In this document: positions 1 to 10,666 of the stretch, piece by piece
Numbering within the stretch: position 1 is the stretch's first letter
How the letters are laid out: every line of letters begins with the position of its first letter
Assembly (NCBI GenBank): GCA_014904845.1
Contig: MU119204.1
Coordinates: 795,811 to 859,810, forward strand
Direction: 5' to 3'
Origin: Acephala macrosclerotiorum
Taxonomy: Eukaryota > Ascomycota > Leotiomycetes > Helotiales > Mollisiaceae
DNA length: 64,000 nt
Notes under the pieces: generated by a model
Seen by the model: the letters and a program-made list of their open reading frames with translations, nothing else
The model's database searches: none
Told to the model about the DNA's origin: nothing
Made by a program: the position numbers and the translations under genes

Positions 1-1219
1 AGTTTCTTATGACTTTCCATCGCCCCTTTACAAAATTCCCCCATATCATACTGCTTCATGCCTCCCTTCCCATCCGGGCCCCCATCAAAAACTTCAGTAC
101 TAAACCAACACCTACTTCCCGTCCCCAACACCGCCTTCGCAAAATCCACACACTGAGGCATCAAATACCCCCCATTCCACAAATATGGTCTAAAATCATG
201 ACTCCACCGTTCCCTCAGCCTCAACCCCTCAATCTCCTCATCTTTAAACGGAACAGGCAGTTTATACGCATCACTAATCTGCAACAAATAGATCTTCTCC
301 TTCGGCAGCGTCCTCGCCAACTCAATACAAGAATGCTTGAAATTCATTTCGAGTTTTTGTTGGAGGCCTTGGGACTCGATTAGGCCAGAGGAGGAACAGG
401 GGTCGGCATATTCGCCGCCGATGGATTGGAAAGTGTCGAGGCAGAGGCCTATATTGGGGCGGTTGACTTTTTGGACAATGGTCCATACTGAAGCCCAGAT
501 AGGCGCAACTGTTGCCCAGCACCAGTTTTCGTAGGCTAGGCGGAAATTGTGGGGAGCGAGGAGGTCACAGAGTTCGCGGAGGTCGGAGGCGAGGATGTTG
601 TGAGAGATGGATATATTGGGGGAGTCTGAGGAACCGACCTATTGAATATTAGTAAATTACTCGGAGCAAAAGATAGCTTGAAAGTCTTCATGGATTTGGG
701 ACTTTATGAATTCCAGAAGTGCAACGAAAGTTTGATTGCAGAGTCCGCACATTCTGGATTTCTGAAGGGCAAAAGGACTAAATCGGAAGTTCGGACGATG
801 GACCAAGAGCAACAAGCAAAAGGGGAACCAACTTGAAGCATATCCGTTCCCACCGCCTGCATAATCCTGATCCAACCCTTCGCCCTCTTGAAGGCATCGT
901 CCCTCTCTTTCGACCCCTCCGCCCAGCCCTCAAAGTTCGAGAATGGCTGAAGCATCATGATCCCTACATTATACTTCTTACACAACGCTTTGACTTCCGT
1001 TCCAGCTGAGCAAAGCGAGTCATAATCATACTCTTTAATATCCTTCTTGTGATACTTAGAGGTGAAGGGCAGTAAGTCTGGAAACCCGAGCTCAACTGCT
1101 TGGAACCCCGCCTCTGATATAGCTTTGAGCTTGTCTTCCAGCGGGTCGTCTGGCGTGCCTACCAATACCGTGGCGAAGGAGGTGGGGATCGAGTCGAGTG
1201 AGGACCTTGAGGTTGACAT
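1..1219 (-). CDS. xylose-isomerase-like TIM-barrel protein, 3-dehydroshikimate dehydratase-like (3' end outside window)
   Basis: Two exons on the minus strand: 833..1219 and 638 down to the window edge. They are separated by a 194-bp intron (639..832) that ends in a branch-like TTTACTAAT followed by CAATAG. The join reads GTDMLQ/VGSSDSPN and stays open to base 1. The protein has the pattern of the sugar phosphate isomerase/epimerase (AP endonuclease 2) fold: KLKAISEAGFQAVELGF near the N-terminus, then LAYENWCWA, IGLCLDTFQSIG, and metal-ligand-like Asp/Glu positions in LLQISDA and STEVFDGG. Fungal members include 3-dehydroshikimate dehydratases of quinate catabolism, which make protocatechuate in the cytosol, but other sugar or inositol enzymes share the fold, so the substrate is inferred only. 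The C-terminus is missing because the window begins inside the gene. Confidence 0.8.
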
Positions 1220-1577
1220 CTTGGATAGCTGTGGTACTTGAAGGAGGGGCTGTGATCCATCGTCAAGGGGTCAAAGGCTATTTGTAAAGCTTTTGTATAT
1301 GAAGTAGAGCGGGGTCGTGGATCATGATGCACGTGATGGGCATCACTGTGCTTAGGAGTACTGCTATACGGCTGTCTTGCAGAGAGGTCAGGTATATATA
1401 AAACGAAACTGATAGGTGGGGGAGATGGGAGGTCTTGTCTGGTGTGCTCTGTGCCGGAAGACCAACACGATTGCAATTTTGTGGAAGGCTTTGTGGACTT
1501 TCCTCAGAACTTGAGATGAAAAGAACATTGCAAAATCGGACATTGTAGAGGTACATACCATGCCATGAATGCTAAGC
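1220..1577. other. intergenic, upstream of the TIM-barrel gene and downstream of SLX9
   Basis: This 358-bp stretch lies between the start of the TIM-barrel gene and the stop of SLX9, so it should hold the former's promoter and the latter's 3' end. I see no convincing reading frame or repeat in it. Confidence 0.5.
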
Positions 1578-2239
1578 TCAATTTCTAGCTTTCTCAAAGG
1601 CCGGGTTCTTCTCCATATTTGCATTGGCCCACGCCCTCAGCGCCGCAAATCTACTCGAGGTAGCACTCTGGACCGGAGCCGGAGCTGGATTAGCAGCAGC
1701 ATCTCCCTCAACCTCCAATGTAGCAGTAGGTGTAGTCGCATTCACCTCCTCCCTAACGCCCATAATCTGGGCCATATTCCTCCCAAACCTCTCCCTCTCC
1801 ACCCGTTCCAACTTCTCTTTCCTCTTCAACGCCCCCGGCTTACTCCTCAAACTCTTCATCTTAATTTTTCCCTCGCCACTAATCTTCCCTTGGACAAGCT
1901 CCTCCACATCCGGTAGCGCATCAGCCAGTCCTTCCATCGTGGTCGTGAGCTTCTTGTTCGGACGACGTCGCTTGAGGGGTTTGCGATGGGCTTTTTCGAT
2001 TCGGTTTAAGAAGGCGGAGTGCTTGATTGTCCGTTTGTCTTTTTTGGAGTTTATAAAGGAGTCGGAGATTATAGCACCTTCGCGGTGAGTGGGAGGGAGG
2101 CGCGCCATCATGCCTGAGCCTGAGTTGGGGGTTTTCGTCGACTTGCTCCGGATGGAGGGGCGCTTTTTGGGTGCGGTGGGCGCCTGCGAGGATTGTTAGT
2201 AAGGGCCCGGACGTAAGGCATGTTTGTAAGAGCTACCAT
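1578..2239 (-). CDS. SLX9: ribosome biogenesis protein SLX9
   Basis: 202 residues from two exons: 2237..2239 (only the ATG) and 1578..2183. The 53-bp intron 2184..2236 has a CTTACTAAC branch site and ends in CGCAG. Accepting this intron adds the basic start MAPTAPKKRPSIRSKS to the long frame, which is how fungal Slx9 proteins usually begin. The body is Lys/Arg-rich (KRRRPNKKLTTTMEGLADALPDVEELV) and the C-terminal part reads RFGRNMAQIMGVREE, matching the SLX9 family. Slx9 acts in the nucleolus in processing of the 35S pre-rRNA ITS1 and in 40S export. It is divergently transcribed from UBA4. The alternative start at the internal ATG (2111) would lose the conserved basic segment. Confidence 0.85.
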
Positions 2240-2394
2240 GATTGCAGATGTCCAGGAGGATACCAATGAAGTACTTGGGGTCTGCTTGGGGGTAGTTGTA
2301 CGATGTTGGAAATTTTGTGGTCGTGGTGAAATCTGGGGAAGGCCAAGCGAATAAAAACCACAAATTTATGAAGCAACTTGCACAACCCTTCTTC
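2240..2394. promoter_or_regulatory. short bidirectional promoter between SLX9 and UBA4
   Basis: Only 155 bp separate the SLX9 start codon from the upstream candidate start of UBA4, and the two genes point away from each other. Both core promoters must lie in or overlap this segment. I see no clear TATA box. Confidence 0.55.
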
Positions 2395-3945
2395 ATGACG
2401 AGCCATATGATGGATGCAGCAACGCAGACTGCAGAACAGCTTCGGCTACAGATAGCCGCCACTGAAGATCAGTTGAAAAAGCTTAAAGATAAACTTGCCA
2501 AACTAGACGCTCAAAATGGAGCCTCGAGTGTCGAAACGTCCTTAGAAGGTCTAGGATTGGAGGATCCCGTGACTCGAGGGAAATGGCCATTATCATCTGA
2601 AGAATACAAGAGATATGGAAGACAGATGATAGTTCCAAATATTGGGATCCAAGGTCAATTTCCTCGGTCAGCTTACATGAGGTATTCTAACCTTTTATAG
2701 GACAACTTCGTCTCAAAACCGCTTCCGTCCTCATAGTAGGGGCAGGAGGTCTGGGCTGTCCAGCAGCTGCATATATAGCCGGAGCAGGAGTCGGTACAAT
2801 AGGCATCGTAGACAGAGATGAAGTGGAAAACTCAAACCTTCATCGACAAATACTACACAGCACTTCAAAAGTTGGTATGAAGAAGGTAGATAGTGCAATC
2901 TCATATCTAAAATCGTATGTTTCTCATTTACCCCTCCATATTCCACTTTTTCACACAACATAGCCTAAATCCAAATCTCAAATACAACGCCCATACCTCT
3001 CATCTCACGCCAGAGAACAGCGAAAGCATAGTCTCTCAATACGACCTAGTACTCGACTGTACCGACCACCCCACCTCCCGCTACCTCATCTCAGACATCT
3101 GCGTCCTCCTCCAAAAACCCCTCGTTTCCGCCTCCGCCCTCCGAACAGATGGCCAACTCATCGTCTTGAACTCCCCACCTCTGCCTCCCGGCAACGAAGC
3201 GGGCGGTCCCTGCTACCGCTGTGTATTCCCTAAACCACCACCTGCTGAAAGCGTAGTCAGCTGCGGAGATGGTGGGATCTTAGGCCCAGTAGTGGGAGTC
3301 ATGGGCGTACTGCAGGCGTTGGAAGCCATTAAGTTGATTGCTAGTGGGAAGTTGACTGCTGATGGGAGTGAGGAGGTGAAGAAGGATGCCAACATGTTGC
3401 TGTTTTCGGCGAATAGTAACCCGCCCTTTCGAAGTTTGAGGCTGAGGTCGAGGAGGGCGAAGTGCTTCGCTTGTTCGAGTGAATCAGGACTGACATTGGA
3501 GGGATTGAGTAGCGGGAGTCTGGATTATGTATTGTTTTGTGGGGTCCATGCTCCAGTTAGTATTCTGAGGTCTGAGGAGAGGGTTGAGGCTCGAGAGTAT
3601 GAGAAAATTAGAAAAGAGAAGGGAGCAGGGCATTTATTGGTTGATACCAGAGAGAGGGTTCAATTCGACATTTGCAACATCGAGGGATCGATAAATATCC
3701 CCATTTCCAATTTTCAGGGCAATCGAGCCAGAGCGGCGGACGGAGAGCTTCCCAGTTGGATCCCAGAAACTCTGCCGCCAGATGCACCCATATACGTGGT
3801 GTGCAGGCTTGGAAACGATTCTCAAGTCGTAACAAGGGAGCTAAAAGAGGCAGGGCTTGACAAAAACGGACGATATATCGGAGACATAAAAGGAGGCCTA
3901 AAGTCATGGAAACAGCAAGTAGATAGTTCCTGGCCTGAATACTAG
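2395..3945 (+). CDS. UBA4: Uba4: E1-like adenylyltransferase and sulfurtransferase of the Urm1 pathway
   Basis: 484 residues from exons 2395..2653, 2701..2914 and 2964..3945 (introns of 47 and 49 bp). The N-terminus is a short coiled coil ([20 protein letters not shown]). The adenylation domain has the nucleotide loop GAGGLG at residues 100-105, then [13 protein letters not shown] and two CxxC-type zinc pairs (CYRC and CFAC). The C-terminal rhodanese domain carries [10 protein letters not shown] and an active-site loop CRLGND with Cys about 438. Uba4 adenylates the C-terminus of Urm1 and transfers sulfur to it. Thiolated Urm1 then supplies sulfur for 2-thiolation of wobble uridine in cytosolic tRNAs and is also used for protein urmylation. 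The start is uncertain between ATGs at 2395, 2407 and 2410, all in frame. Confidence 0.93.
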
Positions 3946-4171
3946 CCACAATGAATCTGATCATGATCAGAGAAGGGGATTGATGTTCATTCGTACTCGT
4001 ACTTTGTGTACGGCCCAAGCACCATTGATACAAGGGAGAGGTTCTCGTAACGCCATTTCCTCAGCAGAATTTGCTGTTCATTCCTTTCCATTCCTAGGAC
4101 ATAATAAAACATGCATATGTGCTTGCATTCGCCATCGTTCGTTCTCGCTTCCTCCAGGCCGTTCACGGAAT

Positions 4172-4947
4172 TCAGTATTTGATATAGGTTGTTCGCTTTT
4201 TGTTGAAGGCTCGTTGGTCTTTGAGCCATTGTCTGTAGCCTGCTACGCTGGAGATCTTCTCGCCGTAGTAATCTGCAATCATCAGCACTACTCCGTCCAT
4301 CGAGGTAAAGGGTAGGACATACCAGGCACTGGGTTCGCCATACTGCTAGCACTGGGATCAACTCTGTATCTCTTGATCCGCCTATAAAACTCCTTCTCCT
4401 TCTCATCCATCTGCCCCCTGAATTTCCTATTCCTCCAGTTGAAAGCAGCTGTGCCAACAATCGGTCCAGCTAACCAGCCAACGCCACCGCACGTAAATGT
4501 GATCAAACCCAAAGTGATAAACGGATCCAGCGGGATCTGGCCAACGATAGCATCCATGTCTGAGCGAGTAAGGACCTGTGCACCACCCATGAAACCACCA
4601 ATTCCTGTGCCGATGCTAGAGCCTAGCTGGTACCATCTTCTTGTCTTGCGGAGCTTGAAGAATGTGTTCCAGTCCAACTTTTCTGAGCTTATAGCTTGTG
4701 ATTCTGGCGAGGGAGTTGACGAAGGCGAAGAGGAGACTGAGGAGGCATATCGAACGATCGGAGTGGTAGATTTGAAAGCTACATTGTGTCTGGCAATTGG
4801 TACTCGTCGTTTGGGAACTGTCGAACTTTCTTTTGACTGAAGAGGGGAAGGAGAGCTCGTCGTGGAGTATGTGCAAGGCGTGAGGAGAGTTGGTTGTAAT
4901 CTGCAGCCAATGGCAGCTGTTCGTAGAGTAGGAGCTGCTCCCAACAT
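4172..4947 (-). CDS. PAM17: Pam17, subunit of the mitochondrial import motor (TIM23-PAM)
   Basis: 241 residues from exons 4323..4947 and 4172..4272. The 50-bp intron starts GTATGT and ends TTGCAG, and the join reads NPVP/DYYGEKISS. The N-terminal ~85 residues are rich in Ser, Thr, Arg and Lys, as in a mitochondrial presequence. The mature domain begins LDWNTFFKLRKTRRWYQ and has two membrane segments, about SSIGTGIGGFMGGAQ and LGLITFTCGGVGWLAG, both Gly-rich. The C-terminus (YRQWLKDQRAFNKKR) is typical of Pam17. In the inner membrane Pam17 helps organise the Pam18-Pam16 J-protein module at the TIM23 channel. The length matches the family. Confidence 0.92.
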
Positions 4948-5530
4948 CTTTGCTTGGAGTTGTGCTGGTGGTAGGGTGGAGATCTGGGGTGTTGATGGTT
5001 GTGCTTAACTGGTTCAAATATTGAGATTCTGGGCGCGTCGGGTCGCTTAGGCGGCAGTTTGACCAGTCACAAGTGCCTCGACTTTGAAGTCCTCACTTTC
5101 AAAGGATTTTTGAAGACGCATAGCATTGAAATCTTGTCGAAGCGAATATGCTAGAGATTATTTCTAGCCGTAGCGTAATAAAGTTTTTTCTTAGCCGCCG
5201 ACACAGCATGCTTCTGATAATTGCCGTCGCTTGCCTCTCTTTGTTTCTTCCACGTACACCACAACCCCGAGTCTGCTTTCAAGACACAACGTCTTCCTTT
5301 TCTACATTCTAGTGGTTGTTTCTCACTTGACGGGCTTGAGGCATTAAAACGACTCTCTGCAGAGTAACTCTTTCCAAAATTCAACTCGAAAGTCAGACAC
5401 GTGACGACATTCTTGGCAGGAGCAGGCGACCAAAGTCCCAGCGCGCATCGCGTATCATCTTAAAGGTCAGTACAGATTCACTTTCTTCGATCTTTAAGGT
5501 ACCCGACGAAGATGGGGCCGCATCGCTGTG
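4948..5530. promoter_or_regulatory. divergent intergenic region, PAM17 / chromodomain gene
   Basis: 583 bp between two divergent genes, so both promoters are expected here. It is of ordinary base composition. I recognise no specific operator or repeat. Confidence 0.45.
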
Positions 5531-7057
5531 ATGGCCTCTCCCCATCCATTATTGTCCGAGGCCACCGACGGTTCAGAATCAGACGACAACATGGAGGGAG
5601 CAAAATTGGGAGATGTTCTGCAGGGTCAGACGACTGACAAGAGTTGGGAAATAATAGGATACGTCGTTGCAGAAGTCCAAATTCGATCAGCGGCCCCCTA
5701 CACTCGTGGTTCAGGACCGCCCTCGGCTCCGTTCTCAATCATGCCTAAACACGACAAGCCCGGTATCATCCTTGACCTGTCAAGGATGGATGGCAAGCCA
5801 CTCTATATTGTCAGTTATCCAGACAAGCCAGCATTGCGCATTGGTGTTCGAGTTGCCGAGATCCTCGACTACGTCTCTCCACGCACCCTTGAGAATTGGG
5901 AAATTGAGCAAGAAACACTCATCGAGGAAAACCGCAAAGCCAAAGCTCGAGCCCAAGCCCAAGCCAAAGGTCAATCCAAAAAGGAAGCTATTGCACAAAC
6001 CGAACCCCAAGTCGTGGAGGCGTCACGTGTTGTTCCAGGCACAGTTCGAGGCCGAGGACGTCCAAAGAGAAAGCGAGATGATGAAGAGGGTGTAGGAAAT
6101 GTATCTGTGGCCAGTACAGGGCTTGGTGTTAAGGCGGCAGGATCAAGAAAGAAACAAGCCCGTGCCACTCTACCATCCCTATCCAGTCCACCTCAACAGT
6201 TCGACCCATATGACTCCGAGAGCGACTTCGAAGATGGAGATACTGCTGCTGCACTCGATCGCCAAATTAATGGCTCTGCTTTCGGCACTCGAAGCTCTGG
6301 CCTGGGTGCTCAAGAAGCTAGTTCGGGATATGCTTCTCCTCAACCTGTCAACGTCCCAAAGAAGCTTCCACCCGCAACCCAATCCAGAAATACACGAAGT
6401 TCCTCTAGACAGACTCGAAGCACTTCCGCCACGCCTGTTCAGGTTCTCGATAATGGCACGGGTCCACGTAATCAACCTCGTCGAGGCTCTGTTGCCATGA
6501 CTTCGAGCGTCGAATTTGCCAATATGTATGAGAACCTGGAAAAAGGCAAGACTCGGAAGTCAACCCTGTCTGAGATCCGGCCTGCGACCTTCTACAACTA
6601 CTCGTCTCCCACTAAGGCCCAGACCTCGACCAAGTCAGCATCAGCCAAGCAAGATTCCGTCCAACCAGCCTCCACCAAACCTGAACCTGCCGAGCTAGCT
6701 GTTGCTCCAGTCGATTCGGATGAGGAGTATGAGGTCGATTACATTATTGATGATAAGTATCAAAAGGACAAGAAAGGCAAGAAAGTCCGATACTACCTAA
6801 TTAAGTGGGTTGGCAACTGGCCTAACAGTTGGGAGCCAGAGACGAATGTCGGATCGGAGGTCATTGCTTTGTACAAGAAGAAGCGTGCCGAGTGGAAGAA
6901 AGCTATGAGCATTACCCCTTCTGTGGTCGGGGAGAATGGAGAGAACGGAAAAACCACGATGGAGGACGCGGGTTGGGAAAATGGAGGAGAGGGGTATGTG
7001 CAAGGGGATTATAAACACCAAGAAGGGAACCGAGGTCAACATTCTGGAGACTTCTGA
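5531..7057 (+). CDS. chromodomain protein with AT-hook-like motif
   Basis: 508 residues in one exon. The frame is open from a GTG three bases upstream, but the first ATG is 5531. Residues 1-140 look folded and are of unknown type (KPGIILDLSRMDGKPLYIVS, RIGVRVAEILDYVSPRTLENW). A basic AT-hook-like RGRGRPKRKR lies near residues 171-180. A long Ser/Pro-rich disordered stretch follows. A chromodomain sits at about 397-453, with VDYIIDDKY, YYLIKWVGNW and SWEPETN giving the usual aromatic positions and WEP motif. There is no chromoshadow domain, so it is not an HP1 orthologue. Binding of methylated histone tails in the nucleus is likely from the family. The target mark cannot be read from sequence. 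Confidence 0.85.
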   Translation: MASPHPLLSEATDGSESDDNMEGAKLGDVLQGQTTDKSWEIIGYVVAEVQIRSAAPYTRGSGPPSAPFSIMPKHDKPGIILDLSRMDGKPLYIVSYPDKPALRIGVRVAEILDYVSPRTLENWEIEQETLIEENRKAKARAQAQAKGQSKKEAIAQTEPQVVEASRVVPGTVRGRGRPKRKRDDEEGVGNVSVASTGLGVKAAGSRKKQARATLPSLSSPPQQFDPYDSESDFEDGDTAAALDRQINGSAFGTRSSGLGAQEASSGYASPQPVNVPKKLPPATQSRNTRSSSRQTRSTSATPVQVLDNGTGPRNQPRRGSVAMTSSVEFANMYENLEKGKTRKSTLSEIRPATFYNYSSPTKAQTSTKSASAKQDSVQPASTKPEPAELAVAPVDSDEEYEVDYIIDDKYQKDKKGKKVRYYLIKWVGNWPNSWEPETNVGSEVIALYKKKRAEWKKAMSITPSVVGENGENGKTTMEDAGWENGGEGYVQGDYKHQEGNRGQHSGDF

Positions 7058-10000
7058 GACTTCCCCCCAATCTACCGGGGGTAACGATAAGCAGTTGTAC
7101 GATTAAATACGGGTGGTTTGCTCTTATTTTCCCGGAAAGGGAAAGCATTGGAGCCTGCAGAGCATAGGGATATAACCCATCGCATAGCGGACAGCAGTTT
7201 GCTACTTACAGAAGTAATTTGGGACTGTGAATGCCGAACAGCAGTCCTGCTACCTACAGTGGTAGCTGAGGACTGCGCATATACATACGAAAAGTCAATC
7301 AACATCAAAAACATCACAACAATTTCCTCGTGATGTCTTCTCCAATCATGAGATTCAGCCTCATCTTTCAGCCCCCACCTCCCCGTGACCCAATCCTATC
7401 ATCATCCTTGCATCTGCATATTTTGTTGCACATCGTAAAAATCGTCGCCCTTTTCGCGCTCATTTCAAGCCCGTATTTAGCCTAGTTTCCGCCCTCTTTC
7501 GCCCTCAATTTATGCGCTGTTTGCTTGTGATTCGCCCTCTTTTGCTTGGGTTTTCAGCTCTTTCAGCCCCTATTTCGCCCTTTTTCGCCCGTTCTCGCCC
7601 TCTTCTGCAGATCGCTGTTCTTGAAGGATTTGAGAGGATCTGAGAGGTGGAAAGGTGGGATTTGGTTTCACTGTTGCACGTCGAAGGTAGAGGGCGATTG
7701 CATGAAGAGGGCGAAAGAAGGCGTCTGCATTCTCGCCCTTTTGCTGCGGGATGCTGTGTTTGGACGCGGTTGGGTGATAGTGGTAGGCAAAGATTGGAGG
7801 GAATAGGGAACTGTTGCACGTCGAGTGCAGGAGGGCGAAAGAGGGCGAGGAAGAGGGCGACAGGTGTGTTTTCGCCCTCTTTTCAGACAGCTTTTCCGTA
7901 CTCACGACAGGTATTCGTCTCTCCCCTCGTTCTAAATTCCAGCTCAATCTCGGGATCATTTGGTCTAGCTGTTGCATCTGTTCATCTCCGTACAGCGAGA
8001 GCCAAACCATTCCATTATTAATAGGACAAATAGCAATTCTGGTGCCATTTATTTTTACTCAAACCATTTATCTCATTTCATCAATTGTTGCTTGATGCAC
8101 GTGATCCTGTCCTGACCTGGAATGCTGGGCTTTCTGGATCTCCAACGCTCGATTCCAGGACCAACATTAATGCTCCGCAAGAAGCTCACAAATAGCCACT
8201 ACTTCTTGCATCGCATGCAATATCGAATTGATCGTCCTGGTAGGTTTGGTCTAGTATTATCAGCTCCTTCGAGCCGATGCCACCGTCGTGAATCCGAGCC
8301 GTATGACCCAGACCTTCTGCGGACGACACCCTTGAGCGAGAAATTGTGGAGCGATGTGGGACACTGTTGATGGTAAGGCGGGTGCTTCTTGTGGGTTTAA
8401 GTTGATAGCCGTATGCTAATTCATCATAGTGCCAGCAGCTCGAAATTTGAATAGCGGGCACGAACCGATTTTCGAGACGATCCCTAAGGTATACATCGAT
8501 GGCAGATTGGACTGAGATTCTACCGAATAACTACAGATATTGCACCGAGAATATAACTCGCCCCCGAATAGCAACGCTTTGCCAAGATCCAATGGTTATA
8601 TATCACATTCAGCAGAAGGGGAGCAAGCACTCTTGTACGGTCGCCTTTAGTGATACCAAAGAAGCCAGGTGATGGCCCATTGCCTCTGCCACACGTCTTG
8701 GTCTCATTTGTGCTAGAGTCTGAGATGATATCGTCGTGGCTGGCCACTGCTGGTTGCTGATACCTCATTATATGGCAAGTTCTCGGTAGTTTCTCATTCC
8801 AAAGCTCCGCGCTCTCCGGTCTCGACATGATCTTTCTCTCACTTAATTTTCCAAGTTGATTGTTAGCATTCTCCTTCTTTCTGGTACGGATTCTCCATCA
8901 ACATCAGCTTCTAGGATCTTAAGAGCTCCCGGACGACCATCCTTCAAGCTACGGTAATCAAGTTAGGAGAACACTACGCAAAGTAGCTCAAACGCAAAGA
9001 GCAGGGTCAATTCGACCCGCTGGTCATTTTCTGCCTTCTGGGAGCTCGATTGGAATGTCCAGCAGCGCTTTCTTGACTCGAGATGCTCTTTGCAGATGCG
9101 TTCGAGTCAGCAATTGTTTCACTTGGTCTACTTACGACGTATTGTCCAGAATTCAATCCCTTCTACTGGTCTGTCGTAACGGTGCGAGTTGTCGCCGGCG
9201 TTCCGTCGAGAACAGTGGCAACAAACCTACCTTTTGAGGCCCGGAGCTGAAGACCTTCCTTCCTATCCGGTCGAAGGAGGATTCCAAGGTGCATCAAGAG
9301 CCTCATCTATCAATGCAAGACTTGTTCCTCTAAACTCTGTTGCCTTCTGAGACACGCTTATTTCTGACGTTTTTTTACCCCTATCTTAGCAAGGTACCTT
9401 TTCTAAGTGCAGCCGAGTGCGAAGCCTACTTCCAGACGTTTCAACACAGAAAAAGAGGATGGCTCAAGCTCCCTGGATCTCCAATACCACAGTAGAAAGA
9501 CATGAGGCTGAAAGCTCATCATATCAGACATATGATCCTCGGCCTCTTGGCAGCCTCTAGAACAGTGATATGATCAGTCGCCTCGGGTTCGGTCTTTTGA
9601 TTTCTGCCGCAGTGAAGGCGAGCTTCCATATCTACTCTAGACTCATGTTCTCGTTATTCGTTCTCATCGCCTATGAAGTCCAGTCAGCATGGGGCAAGCA
9701 CCCCAATCACCTCTAGTATTCCTCACTTGCTTGAAAGCTGTGGAGTATCTCCACTTCCCCAATGAGCATCACTGATGTAATGTGATGCGGATTTCCAGCC
9801 AAGCGCACAGCCTGATTGCATTTACTCTTCGAATAACTTATCCGGAACAAACTTTCTTCCAAGCACACATCGAGCACACTCGTGTACCGAGACAGCAGAA
9901 AGTTCTTACCAATTGCAGTGCCAGTCGTCATGCTATAGAATCTCGTGCGAAGTTTGCAGAAGCTGGACGAAATTAAGGAAATCAAAACTTCTATAGATCT

Positions 10001-10155
10001 TGATCTTCAATGTATATAAACATGCCAACATCTCTCCATGTCCTCAGTCATCACTCACACCCTCACTCCTCATCTCTTCAATTCTTAACACCATTTACCA
10101 ACGTTTTTTCACCAACCTTCAACTACTTCACTTCAACCAAAAGCCACTACCCAAC
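7058..10155. other. 3.1-kb gene-poor region
   Basis: No intact gene is supported. It contains the GCCCTCTTT motif cluster described separately (7446..7885). Between about 9030 and 9710 there are short frames with gene-like residue use (for example LFVLIAYEVQSAWGKH near 9660) separated by stops. That could be a long-decayed gene, but I cannot identify it. The promoter of the downstream secreted-protein remnant would lie at about 9990-10150. Confidence 0.4.
7446..7885. repeat. cluster of ~13 GCCCTCTTT / AAAGAGGGC motifs on both strands
   Basis: CGCCCTYTTT-like words occur about eight times on the plus strand (mainly 7446-7605, 7734, 7873) and about five times as the complement (7690-7855). Two exact copies of CTGTTGCACGTCGA lie 140 bp apart at 7671 and 7811, each followed by GAGGGCGA words. 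The arrangement is irregular rather than a simple tandem repeat. Confidence 0.6.
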
Positions 10156-10666
10156 ATGCAATTCTCAATCCCCTTCCTCGCCATTCTAGCAACTGCTTCC
10201 GGGTCCGCATCTCATCTCAATGAACATCCTCTATTCAATCACTAACAAAAATACAGAAGCGTGATTATGCAAAGAGACCTCCACACCTCCCTATACTACG
10301 TAGACGTCACCCCCGCCCAAAACTTCCAAGTCGAGAAGCAAGTCACAGAAGTGCACCCAACACTATTCCCCAAGTTCCCACCGTTCTTTCTATTCAAAAG
10401 TTTACTAATTCTCTCTGAACAACGGCGTCACGACCGCCGCATGTGCAGCATACAAAGCCCGTAACGCTGGAACACAGCAACAAGATACTTGCCCGGTTGC
10501 TCGACAGGAAGTTCTTTGAAACCTTCTGATGGAGATGAAGTTACTGATCTTGAGACAGTCTATCAACCGGGATGTGGTTATCTGCAACTCACCTAGCAAG
10601 CATCTGGGAGGAAACGAGGTGACGGACTTTTGCAAGACTGCTGGTGCGGATCGTGGTCAGATTTAA
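10156..10666 (+). pseudogene. decayed gene for a small secreted cysteine-containing protein
   Basis: The ATG at 10156 opens a signal-peptide-like start (MQFSIPFLAILATAS). A likely 54-bp intron follows (10203..10256, branch CACTAAC, acceptor ATACAG, weak donor GTCCGC), joining to MQRDLHTSLYYVDVTPAQNF. After about 10400 gene-like sequence jumps between frames: NNGVTTAACAAYKARNAGT in one, KPSDGDEVTDLETVYQPGC in a second, CNSPSKHLGGNEVTDFCK ending at TAA 10664-10666 in a third. The pieces are in plausible order for one small secreted protein, so I read this as a frameshifted remnant. Missed introns could explain part of it. The family is not recognised. Confidence 0.45.

Noticed and set aside
9..383. 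124-codon plus-strand frame at the left edge
   Set aside because: Lies opposite the conserved TIM-barrel exon, whose motifs are on the minus strand.
8520..8828. 102-codon minus-strand frame as a gene
   Set aside because: No signal peptide, membrane helix, intron or family pattern; not distinguishable from chance.
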